A model generated the notes under the pieces. That model made no database searches and was not told the origin of the DNA. It saw only the letters and a program-made list of their open reading frames with translations. Source: Laetiporus sulphureus 93-53 (Eukaryota > Basidiomycota > Agaricomycetes > Polyporales > Laetiporaceae). From it: a stretch of DNA of 64,000 nucleotides. The stretch spans positions 1,054,249-1,118,248 of the forward strand of contig NW_024468514.1 in the NCBI RefSeq assembly GCF_001632365.1. The letters are read 5' to 3'. A program made the position numbers and the translations under genes. Shown here one piece after another: positions 11,310-23,779 of the stretch (its first letter is position 1; each line of letters opens with the position of its first letter).

Positions 11310-13016
11310 GGAGATGTCGGCGTAGTGTGAATAGCGGTCTTACACCGGCCGTGCCGGCATGGCTAGTGCGAACCAGTATGCCCTGTATGTCCGCTCTCCG
11401 CGAGAGCTCACTACTGACTATTCATGATACCCGATGATCACGCCTGTGCACCGAGCGGTATCAAGCAGCATCGATCAACGAATCCAATCGTTATCAGTAA
11501 ACCTGAACTCGAACGCACTTTACGTTCGCGCAGCCCTTAATGATCGCGCATCTCTATCGTTCTACTCGGTACGGGATCACGTAATGCCAGATAACGTCAG
11601 TACTGCGGATCAAAGGGCTAGCACGACCGTTCATGCATGCATGACTGTGCGAACGCACTGAATGCTCGAGAGACCGCATGCTCCCGTCGCCTCCATGGCT
11701 CATGACAGCTTCGCGATGCCTCCGGCCTTCGTATGTCCGGCACTCCACCTCCATGTGTGACCATACTTCCCTGTCGAGACGCACCGTCGAACATAACTTT
11801 GCTGCCGGGCAGCTCAACCTGCGCCGTTCTGGAGCCAGAACGATCGTACCCCAGGCACATGAGATGCTTCGACCTTGAGGTTAAACGTTGAGCACAAGGT
11901 TATGTTACGGTGTTTGCGGCCCATTCATTATGCAAGGCACGCAGAGCTAGAAGACTCCGGACATCTATCAAGTTCGACATGATCCGCCGGTGCATCCGAG
12001 AGATCCTTCCTACTTCCGCGGGCCGTGCTACGATGTCCCAGGTGCGATTGGCTATGTCTTTTCCACTCAAGTGGACAGATGCTTTCCATTGTTAACATCA
12101 GCGGCCAGTGAATGATGAACTGATCTGAGCATGGGAACATCTGGCCTCTCTGAGAATGTGCACTTGTTCGCGTGCTAACGTACATGCTATCCGTGCCAGC
12201 GTGGCCTGCACAAAGCACCTACCATCGTTGGCAACGCTGCAAGCTATAATTCTGTGCATAGCAGCACCTACGAGAATTCGATGTTCGGTTCGAGAAGCCC
12301 AGGAGTCAGCTATAAAACCTACGAACCTTGTTCGCACGTCGGCCGGTGACCGACTCTCGCGCATTACAACTTGAACCCATTCACCCGCTTTCGCGCGCGC
12401 CGGCATTGCATAAGTCAGAGTGATGAATCTCTACTGTGTATTAGACACTCTACATAGTCATACAGTAGACATGTACAACTTCATACACTACTTGCTGCTA
12501 CACAACATTATGTATTCCTTTCTTTTGCAGTAGCGCCCGGGGACGACTCTATGGCAGATGGCAAACGACAAATATGCACAACAAGGTCAATAGGAATACG
12601 TCGGACGGGTGAACAAATGTACCGGCAAGAGCCCAGGGAAAAGCACAAACAATGAGAATGTGGTGAAACAGGAGCAGGTGGGGCCGGAGGATCGCGCGAA
12701 GCGGAGGAGCACTGGGGTTAGAACACAAGCAAACACTGCAACATAAACAGAAACAATGAGAAGAATGAACGTGCGATGCGGATGCGTATGGTACAGTTGG
12801 TGAAGATTCGACGAAGCGCATGTTGGGAGAGCTACCGAGGTGCGAAACGAAACGAGCGTGGCAGCGCATCAGATGCAGCAGGAAACAGAGACAAAGGAAC
12901 GACGGCTATAGTTTTTGCGGCTTGCGAATGCAGTGCTGTTTGAGTCCCGAAGCCCAGTTGCCTAGCGACGACGAACGGCAAGCCGACTCCTCTTCCACGG
13001 GCCCAGGATCACCCAT
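11310..13016. other. Intergenic, convergent 3' ends
   Basis: ERG26 and the Ser/Pro-rich gene converge here. Only short overlapping ORFs without motifs; an 8-bp inverted repeat (TCTACTGT/ACAGTAGA, about 12429-12470) is the one structure I noticed. Confidence 0.5.
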
Positions 13017-15655
13017 TCAGTTAGTGTAATGCCACGCAAGGCTCACGCGGCCGACGTCCTTGATGATGACCTGCGCCTGCACGCGGCACACGCGATCCGC
13101 CACCTCCCACTCGCGCCAATAAACATGGATACTCCCGTCGTCCTTACGCTCAATCTTCCGCAGCTCGCCAAAGCTCTCGCACCAGCGCACGACGGCATCG
13201 TAGCGCATCCGCCACTCGTGCGTTCGGCGCTCGGCGTCAGGGCTGCTCTGCGCGTCTCCCGCGTCGCCTTGCGGCAGACCGGTGATGACGAGCTTCTTTC
13301 CGCGCCGGCGCGCTCGGCGTTTGAGCGCAAGCGAGAAGAACGACTGCTGGCGCGGAGGCGAGAGGAAGGACGGGGAGGGAGTGCTTGGGGAAGGGAGTGG
13401 CAGCGTCGGCTCGGGAGGGGGAGAGGGAGGTAGAGTAGGGTGGTCATACAACGAATCCTTATGCGGTAATGGGGGCACGGACTGTTCGCTGGGCACGAAG
13501 GATGGAGATGTGGGCGAGAATGGATCGATCTCTGGCGGAGACGGACAGCGATTCATCGGGTCCGCGGGTGTGGGCAAGCTCGTGGCTGAAGAGGCAGCAG
13601 ATGAAGTCGACGATGACGATGAGGTCGAGAACGACGGTGAGATTGCCATGGGGAGGGGAGGCAGCGGATTTGAGAACGAAGGACGGGGCGATGTCGCAGT
13701 GGATCTCGGCTCCTTCGTCACCGACAAGCGGCCCACCTCGCTCCCGTCGCGAGCTGCAATGCCGTTCGATGCCATCCCGGATGGTTTTGCCACTGAGCCG
13801 GATCGTCCTCTGGTGATGAAGCTGAGCAGGCGGTCCCTCTTTCTCCCAATGATGGGGGTCTGGGGGGGCGTGGCAGGCGCGAAGGAGCTTCCCGTGGGGG
13901 TGAATGACGCCGGCGCCGGCCGCGAAGCGATGGAGTCCAGAGACCACCGGGACGGAAGTTCACCACTGGCGTCATCCTGTGACGTCGCTAAAGGGAATTG
14001 TCTTTGTGCGCCCGAGGTCATGGGCGCGTACACCATCGGAGACGCCATCACGGTCGCACTCGAGTGAGACGAGCCGGAGGAACTCGAGCACGAAGACCCC
14101 AAAGCGAGCGTTCGCAATTGAGGGGACGAAGTTGAGGTGGTGAGTGCAGGCAGGATGGGCCTCGGTCGCTTTCTGAGGTTCTGGCTACCACCGGAGAGAA
14201 CGGGCTTGATAGCTTCCCCGCTGCTTCGCCCTATGCTGGCGTTGGCGCTCCGATGTCGGGTAGACGCCATCGCCACACTGTCGGCTTCGATCACCTCCGC
14301 AGTATCAGTGACCAGAACCCCAGACCTCTTCTGAACGGGGGTCTGCCGGCCCTCAAGGAGTTCGAGGGTGGACGAGATGGACGGATATGTGGCGTGTCGC
14401 TGAGTTGCAGACGGACGAGGAAGCGTGTTTCTCGTCGTGGTCGCATCGCTGTTGCTCGGTTGCGGAGAACGTGGGAACGTGTGTGCTTTAGGCGAGTGAG
14501 GAACAGAGCAGGACAGGAGTGGGGATGATGGCGGAGTTGTAGAAAGTGTCGTCGACATGGTCGGAGACGGAGGAGGAGAGCATGAGAAACCGGACCTCAA
14601 TGGCGAACTCGGCGGTGAGCTTGATAGCGGCACGGAGAGTGGTGCACGGGGCAAAAGAGGAGAGGGTGGGGGTGCATCGGGGACGCCTGTTCGAACCAGC
14701 GACGGGCGTGGAATGTCTGGCAAGGGCTAAGAGAAGTAAGGTCAGGTCATGTTCGGATACATTGACAGAAGTATGTCAAGATGCAGACCAGGAGACATTC
14801 CTATCGTGATGTTTGCCGACGCACATCGCTCACGATAGTTATGTCTCCCTTCTTTCGCACATCGTTCGCAACAGTCGCAGGGTGCGAATCAATCGCACAA
14901 CCGCAGCAGGCGAAGGACCTCACCCGTAGCGCTCGTGTGACCTAGCCGCCGAAAACGGCAACAAGGCCACGTGCCACTGAGCGACCCGGACGCAATTCGG
15001 ATGCTTCCGAAGAAGAGGAAAGTTAAGCGGCACCGATCGCTGTCGGCAGTCGAAGGCTATCACCTTGGCTCTTGAAACTGATGTCGCGTAGCTGCAGAAC
15101 GTCGACGTCGCGACTGAACCGTCTCCGAGCGCGATGGACAGCGATGAGGCACAAGGGTTCACTGACCCCACCGACCACCGCCGCGAAGGCGCGAGACAGC
15201 AACACACCAAGGAGGAATAGCGACTCACTTTCTCACTGTATGCGCGCTGCTGAACGTCGGGCTTGTTCCGTGTGGGAGGCAATGGTGCACATCGGGGATC
15301 AGAGAAGAGCGTGGGGTCATACAGGTGCGGCATGCACGCATCCATGTCTTCTTCTGCGAATCCTGTGCGTCAGCACATTGCACTTCGCGTCTCACCGGCA
15401 AGACTGCTCACCGTCGTCGAACATTTTGTCCAGACTCACGGCAGAGTCGCCAGTCGCGTCCATCGCCCACCGGTACTCTGCCGTAATCCACTGGTGATCG
15501 TCCTCGTACGCGCTCTTCGCGTGAAAGTGGGCGTTATCCTCCGCCAGATCGTCGTCAATCTCTTGCAGACAAAGCTGAGAGAGTAGCTCGAGCTTCGCGC
15601 TGAGCTGGTCACGGATGCTACTGTCAAAGCTGCGTGTACTGAACGGCGAGTCCAT
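13017..15655 (-). CDS. Ser/Pro-rich hypothetical protein, three exons
   Basis: Exon 1 (15655-15412) starts MDSPFSTRSFDSS and contains a well-ordered acidic helix region (AKLELLSQLCLQEIDDDL). A short intron leads to exon 2 (15362-15229), ending RAYSEK. A long intron of 502 nt (15228-14727) then leads to exon 3 (14726-13017), which begins PLPDIPRP. The exon 2-exon 3 join gives EKPLPDIPRP, and all phases agree (0 remainder, 695 aa total). The long exon 3 would otherwise lack an ATG, which supports the splice. The middle is Ser/Pro-rich with many SPP and PPSP repeats and a basic KRDRLLSFITRGRSGS patch; the C-terminal 100 residues look folded (WRMRYDAVVRWCESFGEL, HVYWREWEVADRVCR). No known domain recognised. 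Confidence 0.75.
14791..14848. repeat. Intronic hairpin, 19-nt arms
   Basis: Arm 14791-14809 and arm 14830-14848 are complementary at 17 of 19 positions; the two mismatches are adjacent and form one internal loop. The terminal loop is 20 nt. It sits near the 3' end of the 502-nt intron of the Ser/Pro-rich gene, so it would fold in the pre-mRNA. Confidence 0.75.
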
Positions 15656-18600
15656 GGCTGCAGGGCGGAGAGGAGTGAGACGGGAAGGCGCACTCCGGGT
15701 AGGGTCGTAAGATATACCTTGTGGGACGACAGCGCGGCGACGGGTGCAGGATCGAGATGCGTAAATGAGTGCGACGTGTCTCGAGGGTGGACCTTGACGC
15801 GCGCAACGGTGCAGGCACGCGAGGGAGGCGAATTGTCGGGGAAGGCGACGACGGGGAGGGAGAGGATCAGCAGGACCGGACATGGGCTGGGTATTTGAAG
15901 CAGGAGCGGCCAACTTTCGCTTCGCGTGCACTCGAAGAAGCCATCAATTCCAGAACATCCTCAATTTGCGGATTCTGAGATTTTTGCGCATGCAACCCTT
16001 TTGGGCGCGGACCTCGAAGGCCCTGCAAGCTTACCTAATCAGAACCTTCAATTCACCTCATCCAATCGGCGTTCCCCGATACCTTATATTGTGCTTAGCG
16101 CACATAAACATTTTTCCGCCCATGAGAGAGAGCGACGAACCTACCTGCGATGCCGGCATGTGTGGTACGGAGTTCGGAGTTCCCTGCAGCTAGGCAGAAT
16201 CCTCGAGAGCGTTCTCTTCCTCGCGATGGACAGCCTCGCTTAGATGCCGTCGCACTAGCGAGGTGTTCGTTTTCAACGCTGGTGTACCGGGAAATTGACG
16301 GTGGACTTGGAAGAGTCTCGGATGCATGCCGGCATCAGTCCCACTCTCCGGTCAGCGTGATGGCATCGCTCGAAGCGCTGCTGTTAGCTTTTCTCACCTC
16401 ACGTTTCTCTCATCCTTACGCAAGCTTGAACTATGCTCAACATGGCAAGCCTCTTGTGTCCGAGCATGGTAGGATCATAGTTTCCTTGCTACCACGCGAG
16501 GGGATCGAGCTGGACCCATCCGAGCATCGGTGCTTCCGACAGGTCGTTCCGGGCACGCTCCGCTACTGACACTGGCCAATCACTAATCCGGTCCCCTGAT
16601 AATAGGCTCGACATCATTCCACCATTCAGAACATTGCCATTGGATGAGTATCTGCTTGTCTCATTCAGCATTCGTTCCCAGAGCTCTCGAGCAGACTCAC
16701 CGAGGAATGTCGTAGGACGTGCTTCACCTCGGAAATGAACATGCGAGTGTGGCCGGCGTCCAGTCGATGTCCCACCTTACGGTGCGCAATCGTCGATAAC
16801 TGCCCAAAAATTCTACTCGGCTTCAGTAGGAAAGCTCTTAGTTTCACATTGGGCCGAACTACCCACGATGTTGACGTTCGAACAGGAACGAACATTCAGC
16901 AGAGGAGCCGCGACAGCTTGACACGAACCACACTAAACATCCGCTTCTGGGTATTGCGATTGCCCTGCTCGTCGCACTGACGTCGGGGCCGGTCGGGCGG
17001 TGCCAATTGCGCTGCTTTCGAAGAGGCATTCACCTCCAAAAGGGTGCCTGCAGTGACCGGCGTTGGGGAAGTCGCGAGGCCTTCGAATTCGAATCGCCAT
17101 TCTGGCTGCGCGCGCCACGGAAATCTGAGCGCTGCATCGGCATGTACTGGTCATGTGTTCGCGATTCTGCTTCCCGTGAGGTGCCCGTCGCTCGCGCAGG
17201 CAGGGATCGACTAATCGCCGTCGTCGTCAATTGCCCGTTTCAGTACGCGGCCGCGCTATGTCGACCCTGTCTCGTAATTATCCCTGGCGGGCCCTCCCTA
17301 ATCCCTTTTGTCTGGAGACTGAATGTACGGTCATCTGGGCATCTGCTCGGGCAAGAGGCTGCGTGATGCTTTATCAAAGTGCTTCCTTGCTGGATGTTCA
17401 GATTCGAAGGCGAGAGGACTAAGAGCTGCCAAATCACATCAGCGTGGCTCGGTCATCAAACTTGCACGAGCCTTTTTTTTTCTTTCTCGAACGCTTGCTC
17501 CCCTCGTAAGGCCATGAGTCTTGCGCCACACCGTTCTGATGCCCTGCACCACCGCGGACAGGACAGCCAAGTCCTCGGACTTATGGAGATGCCATGCGTT
17601 GAAGGTCATTTGCTATATCTGGTATCATCCTATGCTGAGCTGACTACTGAACTGATCTGGACAGAACCTTCGCATTATAATCTCTATTGACCTATTCTAG
17701 TCTTGCCTTGGCAAATGTCCGTCCGGCCCTTTATTGATCCCTTGACATACCTCATGAGAACCCGACTTTTCTTCGCGGTTACTGTTGCATTGCAGGCCGC
17801 CTCGTCCCACCAAGCAACGTCGCAAATCTCTCGCTGTCGATCACGTCCCATAACGGCGTGATCGACTGGAACGGCGCCGCCTCCCTTCCGCCATACAAGT
17901 ACGCAGGCAATCAAACGCCCCATGTGGATCTTGGAGTCCGGCGAGATCTCTTCAAGCAGGCCTTGTTGCTCGGCGGGGCGCACTCAGATCTTCTAACAAT
18001 CTCCCCACGTGGATCTGCCACCGCTTCGTGCGCCCTGTCGGTGTGCTTCCGTGTAATGCCCGAATGGATCACTCGCACAGAGAATTAAGCATGCCCAGCT
18101 GGAAGGATGGTGAAGCAGGGCGTGCGAATGCTGCGGCTCATGATGGTCCGCATATGTGGCTCTCCGAGGTTCTCCCGCTACCTTCCCCTCCGTCTTGACA
18201 AAAGATGAAGTATGCGACAGATGCAGACCTTCCCTTCTCTCTCGAGCAGCCTCCCTCTTCCGTGTCGATCGTGATCGTAATAGATGATCATGGTTCAGTG
18301 CACCATATGCTCTGGCAATCGGAGTCCCCGGTCACGAAAAAGGGATAGTGTAGCATTGCCTACGTCTCTTTAGTGCATTATCCTGGATCGCCATGCTATG
18401 ATGCATGATCAGCGGACATATTCAGGACGTCATGCATGGAGGCGAGAAAACGAGGCAATCTTGCCCTCCTTGGTCAGATTCTCGGCCGCTCGTAACACTC
18501 AGATACCCCTGTTGAGCGAGATGGGTAGGTTTGCCATGTCTGCGCTGTAGTCGGACGTGGCAGACTCGCATGCTCCTCGCTCAACCTGCTAGGTTGGCCT

Positions 18601-19271
18601 CACCATGCTCAGAGATACCGTCTGGGCGGATATCGCGCGTCGCACTTCCCGATCTCTCGTGAGTCTAGTTCCCAGCGCTGATACTCATTCGCTATTGATG
18701 AAATCGCCTAAACTGCTTTCGTCCGCGGCTCAGAATCTCACTCCGTTCCAAAAGCGGACTGGATATCGGTGTCCTCTGCAATTTCACATCTCTTCCAGGG
18801 CTCTCTTCCTTATTGTCATCTATCGCAGTCCCGCTGTGGCACCACGTTCATCCTGCGGCCTCTCGTTGCACAGAATGAGCATGCACGTGGGTAGTATATA
18901 TCAAGAGTGACGCGGGAAGATGTCAGGAATCTGTCTGCTGACCCCGTCTATGATGTTAATTGCTGATTTCGAATACGTTGTGTAGGTTGCGGATGAACAA
19001 TCACGCATCCATCTTCGGAAGCTATATAGCAGGGCAGCTAGCGTGCAAGGGTTCTTTCACTACTAGTGCGAGTGCTGTGCGCTGACATCCATTTGCTGAC
19101 GATCGAGTGATGCTAACATCGCTGCAGGTAGCCCAGGCAATGATCGTAAAGTTGGATCTCATTGGGCGCGACTCGGTTGTTAGTAATGCTTGCTAAGCTC
19201 AATCCTACCCTTTCCGGCTGCCTGGTCGTCACCTTCTCAGCTTTGAAGTCATGGATGTCGTGGTGCCGTTC
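15656..19271. other. Gene-poor stretch
   Basis: The first few hundred bases are the promoter of the Ser/Pro-rich gene. Beyond that the ORFs on both strands are short, overlap each other and show no motif, credible splice chain or repeat. Confidence 0.5.
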
Positions 19272-22200
19272 TCACAGACGATGTTCCCCGCTCAAGCGGA
19301 CACACACCCTCTCTAACTCATACCCTATCGCAACATGCGCCTCATGGATCCGCAATCTCAGTTGTTGCTGTGACCCAGAAGCTCGAAGGATTCTGAGATA
19401 GTCTCTCGTCATCGTATGATATTCGTTCGATGAGGCGACTTCGATGCGGCGACCTGTGTCTTCAAAGGGTTTGGCGTAGAATTCAGTAATCGCATGCTCT
19501 GCTGCAGCTACGATACTACACGCGCAAAACGCGAGGCCTGCTCTTCTCCTTTGCCCGGAACTAGCTGCGGTCCTTACTCTAGTCTCATGCCAAGTTGGAT
19601 AACTCAGCGGTCCTTCCAACGCAACACAATATCGGCAGAACCATGCTGCTCACGACGAGCTGCATCCTTCCACGTGCCGCATATATTGCTCATTCCTTTA
19701 GGCGTCGCCGCCGGCCCGACAGCGCTTTCTTGACCTTGGAAAGTTACCGCCCGGCGCCCCCGAACGTACCCGCCGCGCCTGCCCGCGCAATACATATCGC
19801 GGCGAGCGGCGACCTTTCCCCATCGAATAGGCGCCGGACCCGCGGTCTCGAATGGCGTGTGCCTGTTCTGCGGCTCAGGCTTCTCCGGATGATCTCTGAT
19901 CGGTCATCGTTTGGCTTTGGGGTTCGGAAGGCTTCGGTGCCCACAGGAAGCAGCTACTTCGGGCACTCGCACTCGTATACACCTGGGCCCGTGGCAAGCT
20001 GGCCCGGAAGGCGAGGAAGGGCTCGGATGAATGTGTTGCCGTTGCGTCCCATACCACACAACCACATTCGTAGCCGCGACTTGGAAGCTCGTTCTGTAAT
20101 GAATGCTCAGACACATCTGCTCGGAACTCAACTGCAACGTGTCGAAATTGTTTCGCGAGTTTGCCGGAACGTCCAACATGTTCCAGACGACGGCACCGGC
20201 GAAGTCAGCGTAGAGCTGCCATTTGTGCGGCATGTCGTCTAGGTTTAGATGTATCTGTGTCAGCTTGCTGCCGACTGAGCTCATCACAGGCGTGATTTCG
20301 CCAGCCAGCCATTCATAACTACACTAGTATGCGATGAGAACAGATTTGCGCTTGAAGCCGAAGAGATCACGCGTTTATCAGCTTATACTTGATTTCGTAG
20401 GGCTTGATTATCAATTCTCAACAGGTCCTTCCACGCATTGCTGGTTATTTAATCTATAAGCTGTTTCGACTTGATCAAGTTTCTCGACTGGATTTATATA
20501 TGCGCTCTATTTCAAGCGCCACGTCGCCCAAGTTCTCGTCTGTGGCGGACTGCTACGCCGTTTCGCTCGCCTGTGCCAGGAACGTGTGTCCTATTCTGTC
20601 AGGGCCAGAATGGATATTCTAAAGCGGCGAGATAATGCCTCTGCGTCGAAGATTCCTTGAACGAGACTGGTACATGGAGATGAATGGGAGCTTTGCCTTC
20701 CATCACTTTGAGTGAGATATCGACATTCCTTGTAAGTGCCTCAATATACCTTTGCACGGGTAATTTGCTCAATTCTCGACTTCATAACTCGCAGATTGTG
20801 ATGGTAGAGGTGATAGCGTCCGAGCTTAATGAAGATTTTCGTAGCCAACTCTCTCATATACGAGGCTACCCATCCTCTTTTTTTCGATGATCTTTGTTCG
20901 CTAAAGATATTGTGAAGCATATCTAAAGGATAATCAAGGCGATTCAAGAAGCCTTGCCGCATAATCAGAGGACCGAAGGTGATGTGTGAACGCATTGGAC
21001 AAGAAGCAATTGGTTCTCTTGTAATTCGGTCTCCATAGGAAAATTCCAGTATATCCGAGGGCCTCATCTCCCGACTATTCCGAGTAGTGCTCCTGACTAT
21101 CATGAATGCTGTCTTCTTTCAGGAAACAATGGATGATCTTCTGAGAAGCTGGATGTCTGCGTCGTCTGGCCAACACATCAATGATCTCAAGCGCGCCATT
21201 GGGCGCCTTGTGGCCCACAGCGCACTCACAGCTCGGAGGTGAGATGGCTATTCTGAACTTCTGTGCGGACCTAGACCCAATCTGTCCGATAGGCCTTGCG
21301 CGACAATCAGGTCAAGCGAACAAGCTTGATCATCCTATCAACGCCTTATTTACATGCGAAGGATCGCGGTTCTGGAGACGACGTTCGGATTAAGTTAGTA
21401 GGTCCCAAGGAACGATCATCCCATCGGAACGGGAAATATCACCCGCACTTGCCTTCGGGGTTCGCCCGCCTAGAAGTGGAGATGCGTATGTCCTGTGCGT
21501 CGACGTTCTAAGAAGATGTCAATGACGGCGTTGCCACGAAATTTGGAACCATAGATGATAGATAGAAGCACAGAGCCCTGTCCCTCCCGACTCGGGCCCC
21601 GATCAACTTAATCGACGTGAAAATGACGCCTTCTTTTCGCCGATAAAGAATTACGAACCCCCTCTTCGAAGGCGACCATCATTTACACGTTGTGATTAGC
21701 TTCGCATTCAGTGAGGAATTATGACGCCCGACGTGGTCTTCTGCGAGCGATATCACCGAGAGCACTTACGCTTCGGGCAGGACAAGCGAATATTCCCATT
21801 GTGAAGGATTTTCGCCACTGTGAAGAGTTCAATAGACCAAGGTATGTGAGTTTTCCAGTCAGTGTTTCTTAGTATACGTTGAACTTGCCTGAGCATGTCA
21901 AATTTTCATAGAACAAATCTTCGAGCTGCACAGAAGAAGTCATCGGTGGAGAGAGTGAGGGGGGAGTGGTTATGACCGAAGGCCCAGTTGGCTGCAATTT
22001 CAATGCGTAAGTGCTTCGCAGCAGCGGCCGACGTGCTGATTGTGGAACAAAGTATATCTGACAAGCAAGGGAAGTGGAGTTAATGTCCGTAACGTGTATA
22101 TGTGTCCTCATCTCTTTGTCAGCGCGCTTCCAGAAGCATCGATGTATCATATTCCAGCCATGCAAAATCCGCTATCGTCTAATGAATCAGTAAGTTAAGT

Positions 22201-22569
22201 ACCAGAGACCGCTTTACTCCTGATTCCTCAATCAAGTATCATGGCATCAGGATAGGTGTGATCAATTTGGTGGTAGTCTCTTTCCGCGAGAATGTGCGGA
22301 AGTGTTGCCACTGGCCGGTGTCGGCCTTGACCCCAGTTATCGACCGGTAACCGCACAATAACCGGCGTTGAGCCACTTTGGCCCAAAGAGTCAAGAAATG
22401 CTCTTCGCGTTACCAGGTGGACGAGTCTTCTGGTTACATGTGCTATCCTGCCGAAGGTCATACTGTACCATCGCGCCATAACAATGTACTCACAATCTCG
22501 ATGGAACGGCTTGAATAGTATGAGACCGTTACGGGAACTTTGTACTTTGACCTGTTGAGCCCACACCAA
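19272..22569 (-). pseudogene. Possible decayed minus-strand coding fragments
   Basis: Several minus-strand frames have protein-like composition: 19272-19619 (EFYAKPFEDTGRRIEV), 19904-20287 (LDDMPHKWQLYADFAGAVVW), 20741-21103 (LNRLDYPLDMLHNIFSEQ), 21869-22165 and 22228-22569. I could not chain them with consistent splice phases nor recognise a family; the PLDMLHNIFSEQ stretch faintly recalls an F-box. They may be remnants of one or more genes, or chance. Confidence 0.2.
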
Positions 22570-23779
22570 CCATATCAGTCAATGCATCAACTGGGGCCCT
22601 CAAGCTCAAGAGGTTGCGGTTTGGCGTTGAAAGCTTGAAGTCCTGAAAACTTGACCCGCGCATCACTCTTGCAACTTGGTGGCTGGTGGCGCGTCCCTGG
22701 CAGCAATGCGCGGACTTTCTGTCACGTGGGCGCGTCAAGGCGCATCAACCCGGCTCAACCCGCGGTCATACTGCAAGCGCATTGCGTTTAACTCTGCTGT
22801 CTTTCTTCATGCTCTCTTGAAAGTTTTGCTCTCAACACAGTCCTCCTTCCCATGGAGCTGGTTCTTTTGCTGCACTTTTTCTGCAGGGATTCAGACAGCT
22901 TCTGGCTTAGTTTTACCTCGATAGAACTTGCTTTCGACATGGCTTGATCCTGATGGAGGCGGTTTGTTATCTGACGCGACTGTCTCTCGATTGAAATGCA
23001 GCATCTCATTATGAAGGGTCACTCGACTACGCTCCTTGGAAATCGGATCCCTCGCATTACTTAATATGACGATGAGAGGCAAGTCTGTAGAGCTGGCCTT
23101 CATAAGTCTAACCTCGTCCAGTTACTCGCAGCTCGTGATGCGCATGCGGTCAGCAAGCTTCAGAGCCACGACCACTGCACGAGGGTTTGCATCGAGACAA
23201 GCGTCTTCTGATCTAGCTTGATGTCTTTCCTTATCGATCTCTGCCCACTCTGAGGAGTCAGTACCAAGTGGTGCATAGCTCACGAGCCTCTTTTAACGGT
23301 GAACTTGGTCTCTTCAACCTTCATCTTGACCCTCTATTTCTTATTTGATGCAGGCGATGAAGACTTCGAAACTGGCGGAATAATGGGCTATGTATCACTT
23401 TCAAGTACCATGATTCGTTCGCCGTCGGAACCACGACGATATCTCTAGGTCCGCTCCAGTGGAACTGCGTCTCGACGCGGGAAAAAGTCTGGAGTACTTT
23501 GTATATTGAACCGTTCCCTCTGCTTGCAATTTCAATTGTGCTGACGCCAGCGTCAGTGGTCGCGTCTTCAGCTTCCAGCGCATTTTCGACTTCAACGTCG
23601 TATCTGTCCAATGCAGGTTGCTTCTCAACTTACATTTTTCGCTTGGGGACCGCATCGCGGAGAGGACGCGAGCAATTATCTGGTACTGCATATGGCAGAT
23701 GCCTTAGTATTGGCGACAGGCTCTGGCGACGTGCCGCGGCCATCGTTTCGAGGCGGATCTGAAGTACTTGTGGGTTGGT
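22570..23779. other. No supported gene
   Basis: A minus-strand frame at 23321-23611 (ALEAEDATTDAGVSTIEIAS) looks somewhat protein-like but has no start, partner exons or motif. Nothing else seen. Confidence 0.4.

Noticed and set aside
13282..14067. 261-codon plus-strand ORF rich in Gly/Asp/Glu
   Set aside because: Exact antisense of the Ser/Pro-rich minus-strand exon; composition is explained by the complement of Ser/Pro codons.
17754..17861. 35-codon frame with a signal-like start (RTRLFFAVTVALQAASS)
   Set aside because: No cysteine pattern, no TATA-like element, and the mature part has no resemblance to the family.
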